A stretch of 13,175 nt of DNA from Deltaproteobacteria bacterium (GCA_027031565.1 JALVPX010000150.1:1-13175); one strand, 5' to 3'; positions 1 to 6,163 are shown, counted from the first letter of the stretch. Program-made: numbers and translations. The notes: generated from the sequence alone by a model not told the origin.

Positions 1-324
1 TTCAGGCTGCCCGGCATGATATTCTTTATCATATCCATCTGTCCAAAACCTGTTTTCAATCCTGCGTCTTTCATTCAAACACAAGTTGGTGGCAATCCGA
101 AATAGCCAAGTTGAAAATTTGGCAGTGGGGCTGTAGTTCTTGGCAGCCTTGTATACTCTGAGAAAGGTTTCCTGTGTCAATTCTTCAGCAATCATCTTGT
201 TGCCAGAAAAGCGATAAGTAAAATTTACCAATGGTTTTTTATATTTTTCAAACAGGGCGTCAAAGGCGGATCGATCGCCCTGTTGAAACTTGAGCATAAG
301 TTTTACGTCTGGATCAGCTTCCAT
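1..324 (-). CDS. ECF-type RNA polymerase sigma factor (N-terminal part, runs off the left edge)
   Basis: Not in a full-length reading frame inside the window; I translated it by hand on the minus strand from the ATG at 324. It gives 108 residues with no stop up to base 1. The start is MEADPDVKLMLKFQQGD, then a sigma region 2 pattern: FDALFEKYKKPLVNFTYRFSG (about 21-41), AEELTQETFLRVYKAA (about 46-61; region 2.2, core polymerase contact) and KFSTWLFRIATNLCLNERRR (about 69-88; regions 2.3/2.4, promoter melting and -10 recognition). Region 4 would lie outside the window. ECF sigma factors direct RNA polymerase to stress or envelope promoters and often have an anti-sigma partner; none is visible here. 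The gene starts 38 bp after the beta-barrel gene stop on the same strand, so the two are probably co-transcribed. No good ribosome binding site precedes the ATG; instead a palindrome touches it. Confidence 0.9.
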   Translation of the reverse strand, partial: MEADPDVKLMLKFQQGDRSAFDALFEKYKKPLVNFTYRFSGNKMIAEELTQETFLRVYKAAKNYSPTAKFSTWLFRIATNLCLNERRRIENRFWTDGYDKEYHAGQPE

Positions 325-338
325 TTTACCAAGGTAAA
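325..338. repeat. 14-bp palindrome directly abutting the sigma factor start codon
   Basis: Read on the minus strand the bases are TTTACC TT GGTAAA, a perfect 6-bp inverted repeat with a 2-nt centre, and the next three bases are the ATG of the sigma gene. It occupies the place where a Shine-Dalgarno sequence would sit. It could be a protein-binding operator. The 2-nt centre is too tight for a normal full hairpin, so an RNA role is less likely. Function is inferred only from position; a chance palindrome is possible. Confidence 0.4.
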
Positions 339-362
339 CACAAGCAGCAGGATAAAGTTTCG

Positions 363-1652
363 TTAAAAATATATATCAAACCCGATTATGAAATTGAGTA
401 CTGCAGAAGGCCCATGGTGCCAGCGTCTTTTAAAAAAATCACCAAGGCTGAAATAGTCGATCTCGATCATAAAGTCTGCCTTGGAACCCGTATGAAATGT
501 CAAGACGGCATCCGCCTCCAAGCCATAAAAATCCTTTTTGCTATTAGGCCTCGATTCTGGAAAAAGCGCAGCAATGCTAAGTTCTGATGAAAATATGTTG
601 CCGGAATCAAACGACAGTTTCATCCCGGGTGCTACAACCCCGGCCATTGTTACTCCGCTTAGTGAGAGTTTGTCTGTTGAAAAGGGCTCATCTATTCCTC
701 CATTGAAAAAGATGGCGCTCCTTTGATTGTACGGGTTGAGGGCTACAAAGGACTCGAAATCGCCCTGGCGGGGCTTCTTGTCCCCCGATGCAGCAAACAG
801 AAATATTTGAGCTGTGATCTCGTCTGTAAGACCGTATTCCAGGCTGAGATCCAACATATATGCCGAAAGGTTGAGGCTCTTGCTTCTATGCCTCCATTCC
901 AAGGTAGAATTGCCGGTCTGCCTGATGAGCACGCCAGACAAATAGGCCTTTTTAAGAAACCAGCCAAAATCAACACCATACCAGAAAATGTCTCCGCGGC
1001 TGGTGGACGGGCTGGGGTGCAGGCCGTTTTGCAAGGCCTGGGCGAAGCTGTTGTCATTGTCTGAAAACCAGGTTCCAAAAAACCTTACATGTTCAAAAAA
1101 AGTGGGCTGATATGCAATACCAAGGTCTACCAAAGGGGAGGCGCCATCAAGGAAAGCAGCCTTGGCGTCCGCTACAAAGTGCTTTTTCTTGTATTGGGCA
1201 TCTACACCCGGCTTATCATCATAAAGTATTAGATCCCTGCCAATGGAAAAGGTTTGCAGCCCAGCCTTGATTCTAAGCCCTTTATGGCTCCAGCCCAGTA
1301 ACGCATTTCTAAAGGTGAATTCCAAGTTGTCTTTTGGTGCTTGGTTGGACCTGGTCCATTCAAGGTCGCCAGTAAAAAGGAATTCGGCTGAATCTGTCAG
1401 GGCGCAGGAAATAAGCGGGGTAAGAAAGAGCCTGTTTCTGATCTCGTCATGTTCAAAGGCCCTTGTTTGTGATTCAAAACCATTTTGTTCCACAATTATG
1501 CGGTCCAGAAGCGCAGCCTCGAAATTTACGTCAAAGGGGTATGCCAGAACAGGCAAGCAAAGGCAGGCACAGGCTCCAAAAGCAACAAATAACAACGGCA
1601 TGCGCAAGGCCCTGAACAGAAGGCATTTCATATCCAATTTGTGATCATTCAT
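363..1652 (-). CDS. Probable outer-membrane beta-barrel (porin-like) protein
   Basis: I chose the ATG at 1652 (429 residues). A longer frame to a TTG at 1697 lacks a ribosome binding site, and an ATG at 1628 is also possible and would give a more typical signal peptide beginning MKCLLFRALR. After this basic stretch comes a hydrophobic core (MPLLFVAFGACACLCLPVLA) with likely signal peptidase cleavage before YPFDVNF. The mature part has many short alternating polar/aromatic strands (for example FRNALLGWSHKGLRIKAGLQ and DIFWYGVDFGWFLKKAYLSG) and ends in GFDIYF; a C-terminal aromatic residue is the usual signal for outer-membrane insertion. Length fits a 16- to 18-strand barrel. The stretch around FSIGRDLILYDDKPGVDAQ recalls alginate-export-like porins, but I cannot assign a substrate. 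It precedes the ECF sigma gene and diverges from the exported protein at 1800. Confidence 0.75.
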   Translation of the reverse strand: MNDHKLDMKCLLFRALRMPLLFVAFGACACLCLPVLAYPFDVNFEAALLDRIIVEQNGFESQTRAFEHDEIRNRLFLTPLISCALTDSAEFLFTGDLEWTRSNQAPKDNLEFTFRNALLGWSHKGLRIKAGLQTFSIGRDLILYDDKPGVDAQYKKKHFVADAKAAFLDGASPLVDLGIAYQPTFFEHVRFFGTWFSDNDNSFAQALQNGLHPSPSTSRGDIFWYGVDFGWFLKKAYLSGVLIRQTGNSTLEWRHRSKSLNLSAYMLDLSLEYGLTDEITAQIFLFAASGDKKPRQGDFESFVALNPYNQRSAIFFNGGIDEPFSTDKLSLSGVTMAGVVAPGMKLSFDSGNIFSSELSIAALFPESRPNSKKDFYGLEADAVLTFHTGSKADFMIEIDYFSLGDFFKRRWHHGPSAVLNFIIGFDIYF

Positions 1653-1799
1653 GTCATCCCAAAAAAAACGAAACCTTTTTGATCCCCTGGTGTTCAACGC
1701 AATAGAAAATTTACATTGAAAGGAGGTGACATCTTTTAGATAGCTTATTTGCCTGTTGATAATTTTTGCAATAACTAAATTAAAAAAGGAGAAAAAGCA
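1653..1799. promoter_or_regulatory. Divergent intergenic region between the beta-barrel gene and the exported-protein gene
   Basis: 147 bp, AT-rich towards the plus-strand gene. It must hold the promoters for both outward-facing genes, but no pair of -35/-10 boxes stands out. On the plus strand TTGCCT near 1750 could be a -35, but the sequence about 17 bp on (TAACTA) is a weak -10. If the neighbouring ECF sigma factor controls its own operon, its promoter should lie here; I could not recognise a typical ECF -35 element of the GGAAC type with confidence. It also contains the 16S-tail match listed separately and the good ribosome binding site AAGGAG (1786-1791) of the gene at 1800. Confidence 0.4.
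1719..1729 (+). other. Extended Shine-Dalgarno sequence without a usable start codon
   Basis: The bases AAAGGAGGTGA are complementary to about ten consecutive bases of the usual bacterial 16S rRNA 3' tail. No ATG follows at normal spacing. The only start-like codon, the GTG inside the motif at 1726-1728, would give a five-codon frame (M-T-S-F-R, stop at 1741-1743) whose ribosome binding site overlaps its own start. On the minus strand the same bases read TCACCTCCTTT, a copy of the anti-Shine-Dalgarno tail, and would lie in the leader of the beta-barrel transcript if that starts upstream. Whether it acts in either direction is not known. Confidence 0.45.
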
Positions 1800-2354
1800 A
1801 TGAAAAAGCAGAATTTAACCATTTTTATGTTCATTTTAATGCTTGTGGCGATGTTTCTGGTCTCACGTGTTCACGCAGCACAAGAGGTGCATGGCAAAGG
1901 GGTGTTGAAGGCAATGGGTAATGGCGTGGCCATGCTGAAAGGCACCATGAAGCTAAGAGTTGCAGGAGACGGCTTTCTATTAGTTGATCCAGGGGAATCG
2001 GCTGCCTGTCCTCTGGGAATAGATATTCAGGGCAGGGGTGAAAGGGTGGATCTTGAAGATGGCCGGATTTTGTATGTGGGTTTTAAGGGTCTGGCCCGAA
2101 TTGAGGGGTGTGCCATTAGGGTGAAAATGGCTGGCTCTCGAATAGATCTGATTGCCGTAGGAAATGGCCGTGCCATATTGGAAGGATGCGGAAGGTTCCA
2201 CACAAGAAAAGTCAATGGCGCATGGCACATGCCGGGGGAAATCATCTTTGGACATCCTGCAGATGCAGTGCCTTTGTTGAGCAAAGATGCTGAAGCAGAA
2301 AATGAGCAGCTGCTGAACAATCCCTTTCTGGAACTGCTTGAGGGAATTCGTTAG
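1800..2354 (+). CDS. Exported protein with glycine-rich beta-type repeats, function unknown
   Basis: 184 residues. The ATG is preceded by AAGGAG with 8-nt spacing, a good ribosome binding site. Residues 1-26 form a clear signal peptide: MKKQN, then a long hydrophobic run, ending VHA before AQEVHG, so the mature protein is periplasmic or secreted. The mature part is rich in G-x-G steps and contains three related units at about 39-62 (MGNGVAMLKGTMKLRVAGDG), 93-120 (VGFKGLARIEGCAIRVKMAG) and 120-143 (VGNGRAILEGCGRFHTRKVN). The pattern suggests a beta-solenoid or beta-sandwich. The C-terminal 25 residues (DAEAENEQLLNNPFLELLEG) look helical and acidic. Four cysteines occur (70, 104, 130 and one in the signal-free N-terminal region is absent, so three in the mature chain). 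I do not recognise a named family. It diverges from the beta-barrel/sigma pair, which hints at an envelope role only by location. Confidence 0.8.
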   Translation: MKKQNLTIFMFILMLVAMFLVSRVHAAQEVHGKGVLKAMGNGVAMLKGTMKLRVAGDGFLLVDPGESAACPLGIDIQGRGERVDLEDGRILYVGFKGLARIEGCAIRVKMAGSRIDLIAVGNGRAILEGCGRFHTRKVNGAWHMPGEIIFGHPADAVPLLSKDAEAENEQLLNNPFLELLEGIR

Positions 2355-2539
2355 GGTTTTCGCAAAAGGCTGAATATGGACTAGGCATGCAGTGACAGGC
2401 TGATGCAGACCCGCAAACAGGAAAGCCGTGCATGCGTCACTGGAACGTGTAGCAGCCAATGTGATCAACTATTGGAAAGGCTGATTTTTCAGCGGGTGAG
2501 TGATCAGGCGAATGTGGAGCGAATAAGGTCTGTGTACCT
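2355..2539. other. Intergenic stretch after the exported-protein gene, no supported gene
   Basis: About 185 bp. A plus-strand open frame starts at an ATG at 2403 and its first 50 or so residues look fairly protein-like, but it has no convincing ribosome binding site, runs through the terminator hairpin and continues antisense through the calcium-repeat gene, so I do not call it. GCATGC occurs twice (about 2385 and 2429), flanked by AGTGAC and GTCACT, but the order of the pieces does not make a clean hairpin. No terminator with a U-run is visible for the gene ending at 2354; the hairpin at 2540-2563 is the nearest candidate. Confidence 0.4.
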
Positions 2540-2563
2540 AAAAAGGGGGCATTATGCCCCCTT
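2540..2563 (-). terminator. Rho-independent terminator of the calcium-repeat gene
   Basis: On the minus strand the arms are AAGGGGGCAT and ATGCCCCCTT around a single central base. In RNA this folds as a GC-rich stem of about seven pairs with a short loop, followed by TTTTT (2544-2540). It begins 7 bp after the stop codon at 2571. The plus-strand face has no U-run after the hairpin, so it is a poorer terminator for the gene ending at 2354. Confidence 0.8.
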
Positions 2564-2570
2564 GCAATAT

Positions 2571-2909
2571 TTATGGTGTTCCATGGTTGAAGGGATTTTC
2601 TTCATAGTTATCGCATATGCCATCTCCATCCACATCTACGAAGTTATCCATGCCCAGAGCTCTGTAGAATTGAAAGGTCTGGAATTCATCATGGATTGAG
2701 TCTCCGTTTCTGTCTTTAAAGGGTCCCATGCCGAGTTGTTGGAAGAAGGGCGTATTTTGAGCGTAATCGATGATCCCGTCTCCATTTTGATCGACAAACT
2801 CCATGCCGCCTGTCATCTGGCGAAAACGTGCCGGATTTATGAATATATCCATGCTGGTGTCTACCGCAAAATCTCTGTAGATTTGAGGCCCCACCATCAC
2901 TTGTCTCAT
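2571..2909 (-). CDS. Small protein of tandem 26-residue EF-hand-like calcium-binding repeats
   Basis: The frame is open from a TTG at 2966, but that start lies inside the terminator of the upstream tRNA. I therefore prefer the ATG at 2909 (112 residues, MRQVMVGPQIY); neither start has a strong ribosome binding site. The body has three loops of the D-x-[ND]-G-D-x-I-x-D type: DQNGDGIIDYAQ, DRNGDSIHDEFQ and DVDGDGICDNYE, the usual Ca2+-coordinating pattern of EF-hand, dockerin and thrombospondin-3-like repeats. They are spaced exactly 26 residues apart, joined by F-x-x-x-L-G-M helices. A degenerate earlier unit is seen in FAVDTSMDIFINPARFRQMTGGME. No signal peptide is visible with either start. 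That is odd, since proteins of this kind are often extracellular, and it may mean the N-terminus is lost. It is followed by its own strong terminator, which favours it being a transcribed gene. Confidence 0.6.
   Translation of the reverse strand: MRQVMVGPQIYRDFAVDTSMDIFINPARFRQMTGGMEFVDQNGDGIIDYAQNTPFFQQLGMGPFKDRNGDSIHDEFQTFQFYRALGMDNFVDVDGDGICDNYEENPFNHGTP
2574..2798 (-). repeat. Three tandem 78-bp coding repeats (third one shortened)
   Basis: Codon by codon, units cover 2798-2721, 2720-2643 and 2642-2574 of the minus strand. Each begins F-[VK]-D-x-[ND]-G-D. The first two end with L-G-M-x-x, while the third breaks off after a changed tail (EENPFNHGTP). At nucleotide level the units have diverged considerably; short shared blocks such as GGAGA and GGCATGG remain. 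This points to old internal duplication rather than a recent expansion. Confidence 0.65.
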
Positions 2910-2940
2910 CTTAAAGCCGTATGGTACTGAGGTGGCAAAC

Positions 2941-2973
2941 AAAAAGGGGTTAGGAATTTGGCCCAACCCCTTT
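2941..2973 (-). terminator. Rho-independent terminator of tRNA-Arg
   Basis: On the minus strand a perfect 9-bp stem, AAAGGGGTT and AACCCCTTT, encloses a 13-nt loop. The 3' arm runs directly into more T residues (TTTTTG). It starts 8 bp after the CCA end of the tRNA gene. It separates the tRNA from the calcium-repeat gene, so that gene needs its own promoter or read-through. Confidence 0.8.
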
Positions 2974-2980
2974 AATTTCC

Positions 2981-3057
2981 TGGCGCGCCCGGAGAGATTC
3001 GAACTCCCGACCTACGGATTCGTAGTCCGGCGCTCTATCCAGCTGAGCTACGGGCGC
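2981..3057 (-). tRNA. tRNA-Arg, anticodon ACG
   Basis: 77 nt including an encoded CCA (2983-2981). The acceptor stem is GCGCCCG paired with CGGGCGC, with discriminator G. The D arm is GCTC-AGCTGGATA-GAGC, the anticodon stem CCGGA/TCCGT closes the loop CTACGAA with anticodon ACG at 3023-3021, and the T arm is GGGAG-TTCGAAT-CTCTC. All stems pair. The A34 of this tRNA is normally deaminated to inosine by TadA, so it would read CGU, CGC and CGA. The gene stands alone with its own promoter and terminator between nth and the calcium-repeat gene. Confidence 0.96.
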
Positions 3058-3070
3058 TTGGAAGGTTTCT

Positions 3071-3099
3071 TATATAATGAATTTGCGTGCGTAATTCAA
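3071..3099 (-). promoter_or_regulatory. Sigma-70-type promoter of tRNA-Arg
   Basis: On the minus strand, TTGAAT (3099-3094) and TATATA (3076-3071) are separated by 17 bp. The -10 can also be read two bases on as TATAAG. The box ends 13 bp before the mature tRNA 5' end, which leaves a short leader for RNase P to remove. An 8-bp inverted repeat (ATGAATTT at 3077-3084, AAATTCAT at 3119-3126) brackets the -35 box; its meaning is unclear. Confidence 0.55.
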
Positions 3100-3152
3100 G
3101 GCCGCCTTTGTAATTTATAAATTCATGCTTACAATGCAATAGCTTGGCAAGG

Positions 3153-3803
3153 CTATTCACCCAAGAAATCCCTTGCAGAAGGACACAAATCCTTGATTGG
3201 ACATTTATCACACAGCGGCTTCCTTGCCTTGCAAATGTTTCTGCCATGTTCAATAAGTAGATAGGTAATAGTTCCCCAATCCTTCTTGGGTATGAGCTTC
3301 ATCAGGTCCTTTTCAATCTTCACTGGATCTTTTTGCCTCGTAAGGCCAAGGCGCTGGGCCAGCCTTTTTACATGGGTGTCCACTGCAATGCCTTCTATCT
3401 TGCCGTAGGCATTGAACAGGACTATGTTGGCGGTCTTCCTGGCAACTCCGGGCAGGGTAAGCAGGTCTTCCATGGTGTCTGGAACTTTGCCTCCAAATTT
3501 TTCTGTAATAATCCGTGCTGCTTCCTTTATATTCTTGGCCTTGTTCCTGTAAAAACCTGTTGAGCGAATCAGTTCTTCTATTTTTTCCACCGGGGCCTTG
3601 GCCATTGCCTCCGGGGTCGGGAAGTGTTCGAATAAAAGAGGGGTGATCTTGTTTACCTGCTTGTCTGTACATTGTGCAGACAAGATCACAGCAACAAGGA
3701 GCTGAAACGGGTCTTTGTAGCGCAGGGCAATGTGTGCATCTTTATAAGTCTCTTTTAAGATTTTTAGGATCTTGTTGATTCGTTCTTTTTCCTTTTTATC
3801 CAT
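3153..3803 (-). CDS. nth: Endonuclease III, base-excision repair DNA glycosylase/AP lyase
   Basis: 216 residues, the usual length. The enzyme removes oxidised pyrimidines from DNA and cleaves the strand at the resulting abasic site. The helix-hairpin-helix is at about 113-125 (LLTLPGVARKTAN) with the catalytic lysine K123; the catalytic aspartate is D142 in AVDTHVKRLAQRLG. The [4Fe-4S] cluster ligands are C191, C198, C201 and C207 in the standard C-x6-C-x2-C-x5-C spacing. The N-terminal LLVAVILSAQCTDKQVN block is typical of the family. The ATG at 3803 has GAGG with 6-nt spacing. The gene follows lptG by 32 bp on the same strand and may be co-transcribed. An imperfect hairpin (AATAGC/GCTATT, 3138-3157) overlaps the stop codon, but it has no U-run. 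Confidence 0.97.
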   Translation of the reverse strand: MDKKEKERINKILKILKETYKDAHIALRYKDPFQLLVAVILSAQCTDKQVNKITPLLFEHFPTPEAMAKAPVEKIEELIRSTGFYRNKAKNIKEAARIITEKFGGKVPDTMEDLLTLPGVARKTANIVLFNAYGKIEGIAVDTHVKRLAQRLGLTRQKDPVKIEKDLMKLIPKKDWGTITYLLIEHGRNICKARKPLCDKCPIKDLCPSARDFLGE

Positions 3804-3835
3804 TTTGTCCTCACATTCATTTTACGAATCAGGTG

Positions 3836-4906
3836 CTAAAACCTGAGGCGTTTAAACATGACTGTTCCCATGATAAGCAGGGCACTCAACACGATGGCAG
3901 GACCAAGGCCGGGGTGAAGCCTTCCAGAACCCTCCAAGGTGAAAAGAAAATTCCATGCTATCCATACCAGAAAACCCAACGCTATTCCAAAGGAGATGCC
4001 AAAGGGAATGCCGCCCCTCCCAACTGCCAATACAATGGGAAGGCCTGCAAATAGCATGGCAAGGCCGAGCAGCGGATAGGTTAGACGAGACCAGAAGACG
4101 CTTTCAAGGGCAGCGGTTGAAAGCCCAGCCTGCTTCATGCGCCTTATGGCGGTATAGAGGGCCGTGATCTTCATGTTATGCGGAGGGGTTTCCACTGCCA
4201 TGAAATCCCTGGGAGTCTGCCCGCTTTCAAGGCTCATGCTTTTGAAGGATATGTCCCTGAGCGGCTGTGCCGTGATCTCCCTTGTTTGATGGACGCCGTT
4301 AAACAGGTTCCACCTGCCTTTACCGGCATATTCTGCATGTTTGGCATGAATTATGTCCATTATGTGATAATTCTCGTCGTAGCGCATCCAGTGCAGGCTG
4401 CTCAGAACAGAGGCATCCGGGCGTTCTACCAGGGCACTCCATATGTTTCTCTCTCCGTGGTAGAAAAGTCTATCGCCCCGCACCATGCCGTGCCTGGGCT
4501 TGTTTTCCCTGACAGCGCTGGCCATGCTTTCTGTCTGCGGAGCGATGAAACCGCTAAGAAATAGCAGTAGTGCAGATATGAGCCCGACTGCTGCAAGATG
4601 GGGTCTTGCTATCTGCCAGGGTGAAATGCCAGAGGTCTTCAGGATCATAAGCTCGTTTTGGCGCGCCAGGATGGATATGCTGACAAGGCCCGCCATGAGG
4701 ATTATCAATGGAGCTATGGAATCAAGGAGCCCTGGGAGTCGGAAAAGAAAATAGAGAAGTATGTCGCCAGTTTTGGCATGGGCCTCGACGAAGTCGTCCA
4801 GGCGTTCAAAGATCTCAACCAGCAAGAAAAGCCCCAGCAGGCCAAGGCCCACCACGGCCATTAATGTGAGGAAGTGACGCAGCAGATATCTCGTTAAGAG
4901 TGTCAT
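3836..4906 (-). CDS. lptG: LPS export ABC transporter permease LptG
   Basis: 356 residues, normal for the family. LptG pairs with LptF in the inner membrane; with the LptB ATPase they lift lipopolysaccharide out of the membrane and pass it via LptC and LptA to the LptDE outer-membrane complex. Six membrane segments are visible at about 11-30, 62-80, 103-122, 275-295, 300-322 and 332-350, with a periplasmic beta-jellyroll region between the third and fourth. The cytoplasmic coupling helix ARQNELMILKTSGISPWQI (81-99) carries the conserved glutamate contacting LptB. LptG rather than LptF is assigned from gene order and from the N-terminus (TLLTRYLLRHFLTLM). GAGGAG lies just before the ATG. The gene begins 7 bp after the lptF stop, so translation is probably coupled. 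Confidence 0.93.
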   Translation of the reverse strand: MTLLTRYLLRHFLTLMAVVGLGLLGLFLLVEIFERLDDFVEAHAKTGDILLYFLFRLPGLLDSIAPLIILMAGLVSISILARQNELMILKTSGISPWQIARPHLAAVGLISALLLFLSGFIAPQTESMASAVRENKPRHGMVRGDRLFYHGERNIWSALVERPDASVLSSLHWMRYDENYHIMDIIHAKHAEYAGKGRWNLFNGVHQTREITAQPLRDISFKSMSLESGQTPRDFMAVETPPHNMKITALYTAIRRMKQAGLSTAALESVFWSRLTYPLLGLAMLFAGLPIVLAVGRGGIPFGISFGIALGFLVWIAWNFLFTLEGSGRLHPGLGPAIVLSALLIMGTVMFKRLRF

Positions 4907-4913
4907 GGCTCCT

Positions 4914-6017
4914 CTAATCCTGCTGGCTTATACCGTGCCGGAAAAATTTTTGAAGCAGAATAAAGGCTGCTGATCCAAGGATGACATTGGGCATCCATAC
5001 TCCCAGCCATGGAGGAATCGATCCTGCCTCGGCCATATTGAAGGCAAAGGCACTTAAAAGATAGTATCCAAGGAATGTGGCTATGCCAGAGGCAATGCCC
5101 CCAGACGTGCCCATGGTCCCAGAAAGTGCACCGATGGGTATCCCGATCATGGCAAGCATGAAGGCGCCCACTGGCAGAGCGAGCCTTTTATGGAATTCAG
5201 CCATGTACCTGAGCCTCTTTTTCAGGGGAGTGTTGGGGTTCCGGCCGCGGCGCTTGAGATCCAACAGCCCCATCTCACCCCGCCCCCTCCTGCTCTTTCT
5301 GCCCTCGATGCCGAGTTGGACAGTATAAGTTTGAAATTCAAAGGTATCCGTTGTGGTATATTCCGGGTTGATCCGGTTCAGAAGGCCGTCATTGAGCTTT
5401 AGGGCTATCTTGTGCCCTTTGGTTCCTGTGTAAAGCTGGCCTGTTTGGGCAAAAATAAGGTTGGCAGTCTCTTTTTTCCGGTCATCCTTGATGAACACAC
5501 CTTTGAAATTGTGTTTATCAGGACTGGTTTCTTGAACATAGAGGGTTATACCCTTTGTAAAGGGCAGAAATGAACCAGGCACTATGCCCTGGGTAAAGGC
5601 GCGGGCAGACACGTCTTGCAGAAAGAGCCTGTAATGTGTCTTGCTGGAAGGTGTAATAGCGGCAGCAACAAGCAGCGTGGCAGCGGAGGCGGCAAGGCCT
5701 ATCAGTATGACAGGCCTGATAAGCGAAAGGGGAGGGATGCCGCACGAGAACAAGCCGAGGAGTTCATTGTCCCTCGAAAGTCTCAAAAAGCCAAGGAGCA
5801 CCCCGAACAAGGCCGCCAGTGGAATGGTCAGCATCAAAAAATCTGGCAGAAGCAGCAACAAAAACCACACGAATTCCCATAGCGTTATGCCTGAGCGAAG
5901 CAGGGGAGGCAAAAGCGGAAGCACGCGCCCGAGCAGGAGCAACAGCGAAACCGAAACAAGGGAAATCGTCATGGGCGCCAGGGCCTCTTTAAAGATGGTC
6001 GTGGTGATAAGTCTCAT
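4914..6017 (-). CDS. lptF: LPS export ABC transporter permease LptF
   Basis: 367 residues. It is the partner of LptG in the LptB2FG complex of lipopolysaccharide export. The N-terminus RLITTTIFKEALAPMTISLV and three membrane segments (about 14-32, 48-78, 100-121) are followed by a periplasmic domain (about 122-265) and three more segments (about 278-300, 305-328, 338-355). The coupling helix is SRDNELLGLFSCGIPPLSL (81-99). EFHKRLALP (274-282), before the fourth segment, matches the family. GAGG stands about 6 nt before the ATG at 6017. It is the first gene of the lptF-lptG-nth run and diverges from purL. LptB, LptC and LptA are not in this window. Confidence 0.93.
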   Translation of the reverse strand: MRLITTTIFKEALAPMTISLVSVSLLLLLGRVLPLLPPLLRSGITLWEFVWFLLLLLPDFLMLTIPLAALFGVLLGFLRLSRDNELLGLFSCGIPPLSLIRPVILIGLAASAATLLVAAAITPSSKTHYRLFLQDVSARAFTQGIVPGSFLPFTKGITLYVQETSPDKHNFKGVFIKDDRKKETANLIFAQTGQLYTGTKGHKIALKLNDGLLNRINPEYTTTDTFEFQTYTVQLGIEGRKSRRGRGEMGLLDLKRRGRNPNTPLKKRLRYMAEFHKRLALPVGAFMLAMIGIPIGALSGTMGTSGGIASGIATFLGYYLLSAFAFNMAEAGSIPPWLGVWMPNVILGSAAFILLQKFFRHGISQQD

Positions 6018-6163
6018 GGCGCCTCAATATTAGCCCAGATAACTATTGTGACAAGCATCTCTTTTTATGCAAGGATAGACACCTTGCCATTTATACGCTA
6101 AAAAACACTATCCAGTCTGGATCCTGGAAAAAATAAAAACACCCAACATGCATTGGAGGAGAT
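6018..6163. promoter_or_regulatory. Divergent lptF/purL promoter region with a central inverted repeat
   Basis: 146 bp between two start codons. A perfect 6-bp inverted repeat, GCAAGG (6069-6074) and CCTTGC (6082-6087), sits near the middle. Its right arm overlaps a possible plus-strand -35 (TTGCCA, 6084-6089), with CACTAT (6106-6111) as a -10 after 16 bp. Its left arm overlaps a possible minus-strand -35 (TTGCAT), with CACAAT 16 bp on as a -10. The boxes match consensus only moderately, so exact positions are tentative. GGAGGAG before 6164 is the purL ribosome binding site. I see no purine riboswitch aptamer. Confidence 0.4.

Noticed and set aside
1653..1697. N-terminal extension of the beta-barrel gene to a TTG at 1697
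   Set aside because: No ribosome binding site is present and it would place about 38 polar or basic residues before the signal peptide core.
2403..2699. Plus-strand 98-residue frame starting at 2403
   Set aside because: Its first half looks somewhat protein-like, but it has no good ribosome binding site, runs through a terminator hairpin and its second half is antisense to the calcium-repeat gene.
2981..3057. Integration (att) site at the tRNA-Arg gene
   Set aside because: I see no second copy of the tRNA 3' end, no integrase next to it and no mobile genes in the neighbourhood; the Xer gene is about 10 kb away in an operon.
3077..3126. 8-bp inverted repeat around the tRNA-Arg promoter as an operator
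   Set aside because: The arms are AT-rich and 34 bp apart in an AT-rich region; chance is a sufficient explanation without conservation data.
3138..3157. Hairpin AATAGC/GCTATT overlapping the nth stop codon as a terminator
   Set aside because: The stem is short and AU-rich, with an 8-nt loop and no U-run on either strand.
6018..6163. Purine riboswitch upstream of purL
   Set aside because: No three-way-junction purine aptamer consensus is visible and the space is shared with the lptF promoter.
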